Origin: Alphaproteobacteria bacterium
Lineage (GTDB): Bacteria > Pseudomonadota > Alphaproteobacteria > Rhizobiales > Rhizobiaceae
Direction of reading: 5' to 3'
Assembly: GCA_017308345.1 (NCBI GenBank)
Contig: JAFKFE010001148.1
Coordinates: forward strand, 1-5,074
DNA: 5,074 nucleotides
The notes below the pieces were generated by a model. The model made no database searches. It saw only the letters and a list, made by a program, of their open reading frames with translations, and was not told where the DNA came from. This document shows, in pieces, positions 4,512-5,074 of this stretch; position 1 is the first letter of the stretch, and each line of letters begins with the position of its first letter. The translations under genes and the position numbers were made by a program.

Positions 4512-5074
4512 ATGGCAATTCTCCTCATCGCCGAACACGACAATGCAAGCCTTTCCGACCAGACCGCCAAGGCGCTGTCGGCGGCGCTCCAGATCGGCGC
4601 GGAAGTCGACGTTCTGGTGGCCGGCAAGGGCGCCAAGGCTGCAGCCGACGCCGCCGCCAAGCTGAAGGGCGTGCGCAAGGTGCTGCTGGCCGAAGCAGAC
4701 GAGCTTGCCGAGCGCCTCGCCGAACCGCTGGCGGCTCTGGTCGTCTCGCTGGCGGGCTCCTATGACGCGATCGTGGCTCCAGCCACTTCGTCGGGCAAGA
4801 ATGTTTCGCCGCGCGTGGCCGCCCTGCTCGACGTCGCCCAGGTCTCCGAGATCATCGAAGTGGTCTCGCCCGACACCTTCAAGCGGCCGATCTATGCCGG
4901 CAACGCCATCCAGACCGTGCAGTCGACCGATGCCAAGAAGGTCATCACGGTGCGCACCGCTTCCTTCGCGGCGGCACCGGAAGGCGGCTCGGCATCCGTC
5001 GAGACGGTCGGCGCGGCCGCCAACCCCGGCCTCTCCTCCTTCGTCGAGAACAAGCTCTCGGAGAACGATCGTCC
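4512..5074 (+). CDS. etfA: Electron transfer flavoprotein subunit alpha, 3' end cut by the window
   Basis: Alpha subunit of ETF, partner of the upstream EtfB. The window holds the first 187 codons with an open frame to the last base; a complete protein is about 310 residues, so roughly 120 C-terminal residues are missing. What is visible is the N-terminal domain: MAILLIAEHDN (1-11), APATSSGKNVSPRVAALLD (89-107), VSEIIEV (111-117) and the conserved RPIYAGNAIQTVQS (125-138), followed by VRTASF (147-152). The FAD-binding C-terminal domain, with its FAD-contacting Arg, Ser and Asp/His motifs, lies beyond the window and cannot be assessed. ATG 4512 has AAGGA at 4499-4503, eight bases upstream. It sits 24 bases after etfB. 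In related rhizobia a 3-hydroxybutyryl-CoA dehydrogenase gene often follows; that is from memory and not visible here. Confidence 0.96.
   Translation, partial: MAILLIAEHDNASLSDQTAKALSAALQIGAEVDVLVAGKGAKAAADAAAKLKGVRKVLLAEADELAERLAEPLAALVVSLAGSYDAIVAPATSSGKNVSPRVAALLDVAQVSEIIEVVSPDTFKRPIYAGNAIQTVQSTDAKKVITVRTASFAAAPEGGSASVETVGAAANPGLSSFVENKLSENDR

Noticed and set aside
3738..5074. fixBA-type electron-bifurcating ETF of the nitrogen fixation system
   Set aside because: The beta subunit has the AMP-site segment and recognition loop of housekeeping ETFs, and no fixC, fixX or nif genes are present in the window.

Overview
The window looks like chromosomal DNA of an alphaproteobacterium of the order Rhizobiales, most likely Mesorhizobium or a close relative. 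The reasons are high GC with strong G/C at third codon positions, the ETF beta and alpha proteins of mitochondrial/alphaproteobacterial type, the gene order HIG1-like small membrane protein / PduO-type cobalamin adenosyltransferase / rhomboid / etfB / etfA, and intergenic sequences that resemble dispersed repeats I remember from rhizobial genomes. The genus is inferred from memory, not from a search.

Layout. Positions 1-86 are non-coding and hold a perfect 14-bp palindrome inside what looks like a dispersed intergenic repeat. A minus-strand gene (87-1019) encodes a six-helix YihY/BrkB-family inner-membrane protein. Its 5' end overlaps that of a divergent plus-strand SDR oxidoreductase (998-1864). 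Downstream of the SDR, all genes lie on the plus strand: a 63-residue two-helix HIG1-type protein (1890-2081), a PduO-type ATP:cob(I)alamin adenosyltransferase (2163-2744), a rhomboid intramembrane serine protease (2766-3575), etfB (3738-4487) and the first ~60% of etfA (4512 to the window end).

Transcription units, by inference. SDR and HIG1 genes (25-nt gap) may be co-transcribed. The adenosyltransferase and rhomboid genes (21-nt gap) form a second tight pair, after an 81-nt spacer holding a hairpin repeat. etfB and etfA (24-nt gap) form a third unit, after a 162-nt spacer packed with inverted repeats that probably carries both the end of the preceding unit and the etf promoter.

How the genes work together. 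EtfA and EtfB form the FAD/AMP electron carrier that collects electrons from acyl-CoA and related dehydrogenases and passes them to ETF:quinone oxidoreductase. The adenosyltransferase makes adenosylcobalamin, used by methylmalonyl-CoA mutase in propionate, odd-chain and branched-chain breakdown. These two fit a housekeeping acyl-CoA/respiratory neighbourhood. HIG1 proteins are linked to respiratory complexes in eukaryotes; its role here is unproven. The rhomboid, SDR and BrkB proteins have no assignable substrate from the sequence.

I see no convincing novel multi-gene system, phage, IS element, CRISPR array, tRNA or rRNA. The items worth a second look are mainly non-coding: the two repeat-like spacers, a shared TTCCGNCCGGAAT motif, the run of inverted repeats before etfB, and the overlapping divergent 5' ends of the brkB-like and SDR genes.
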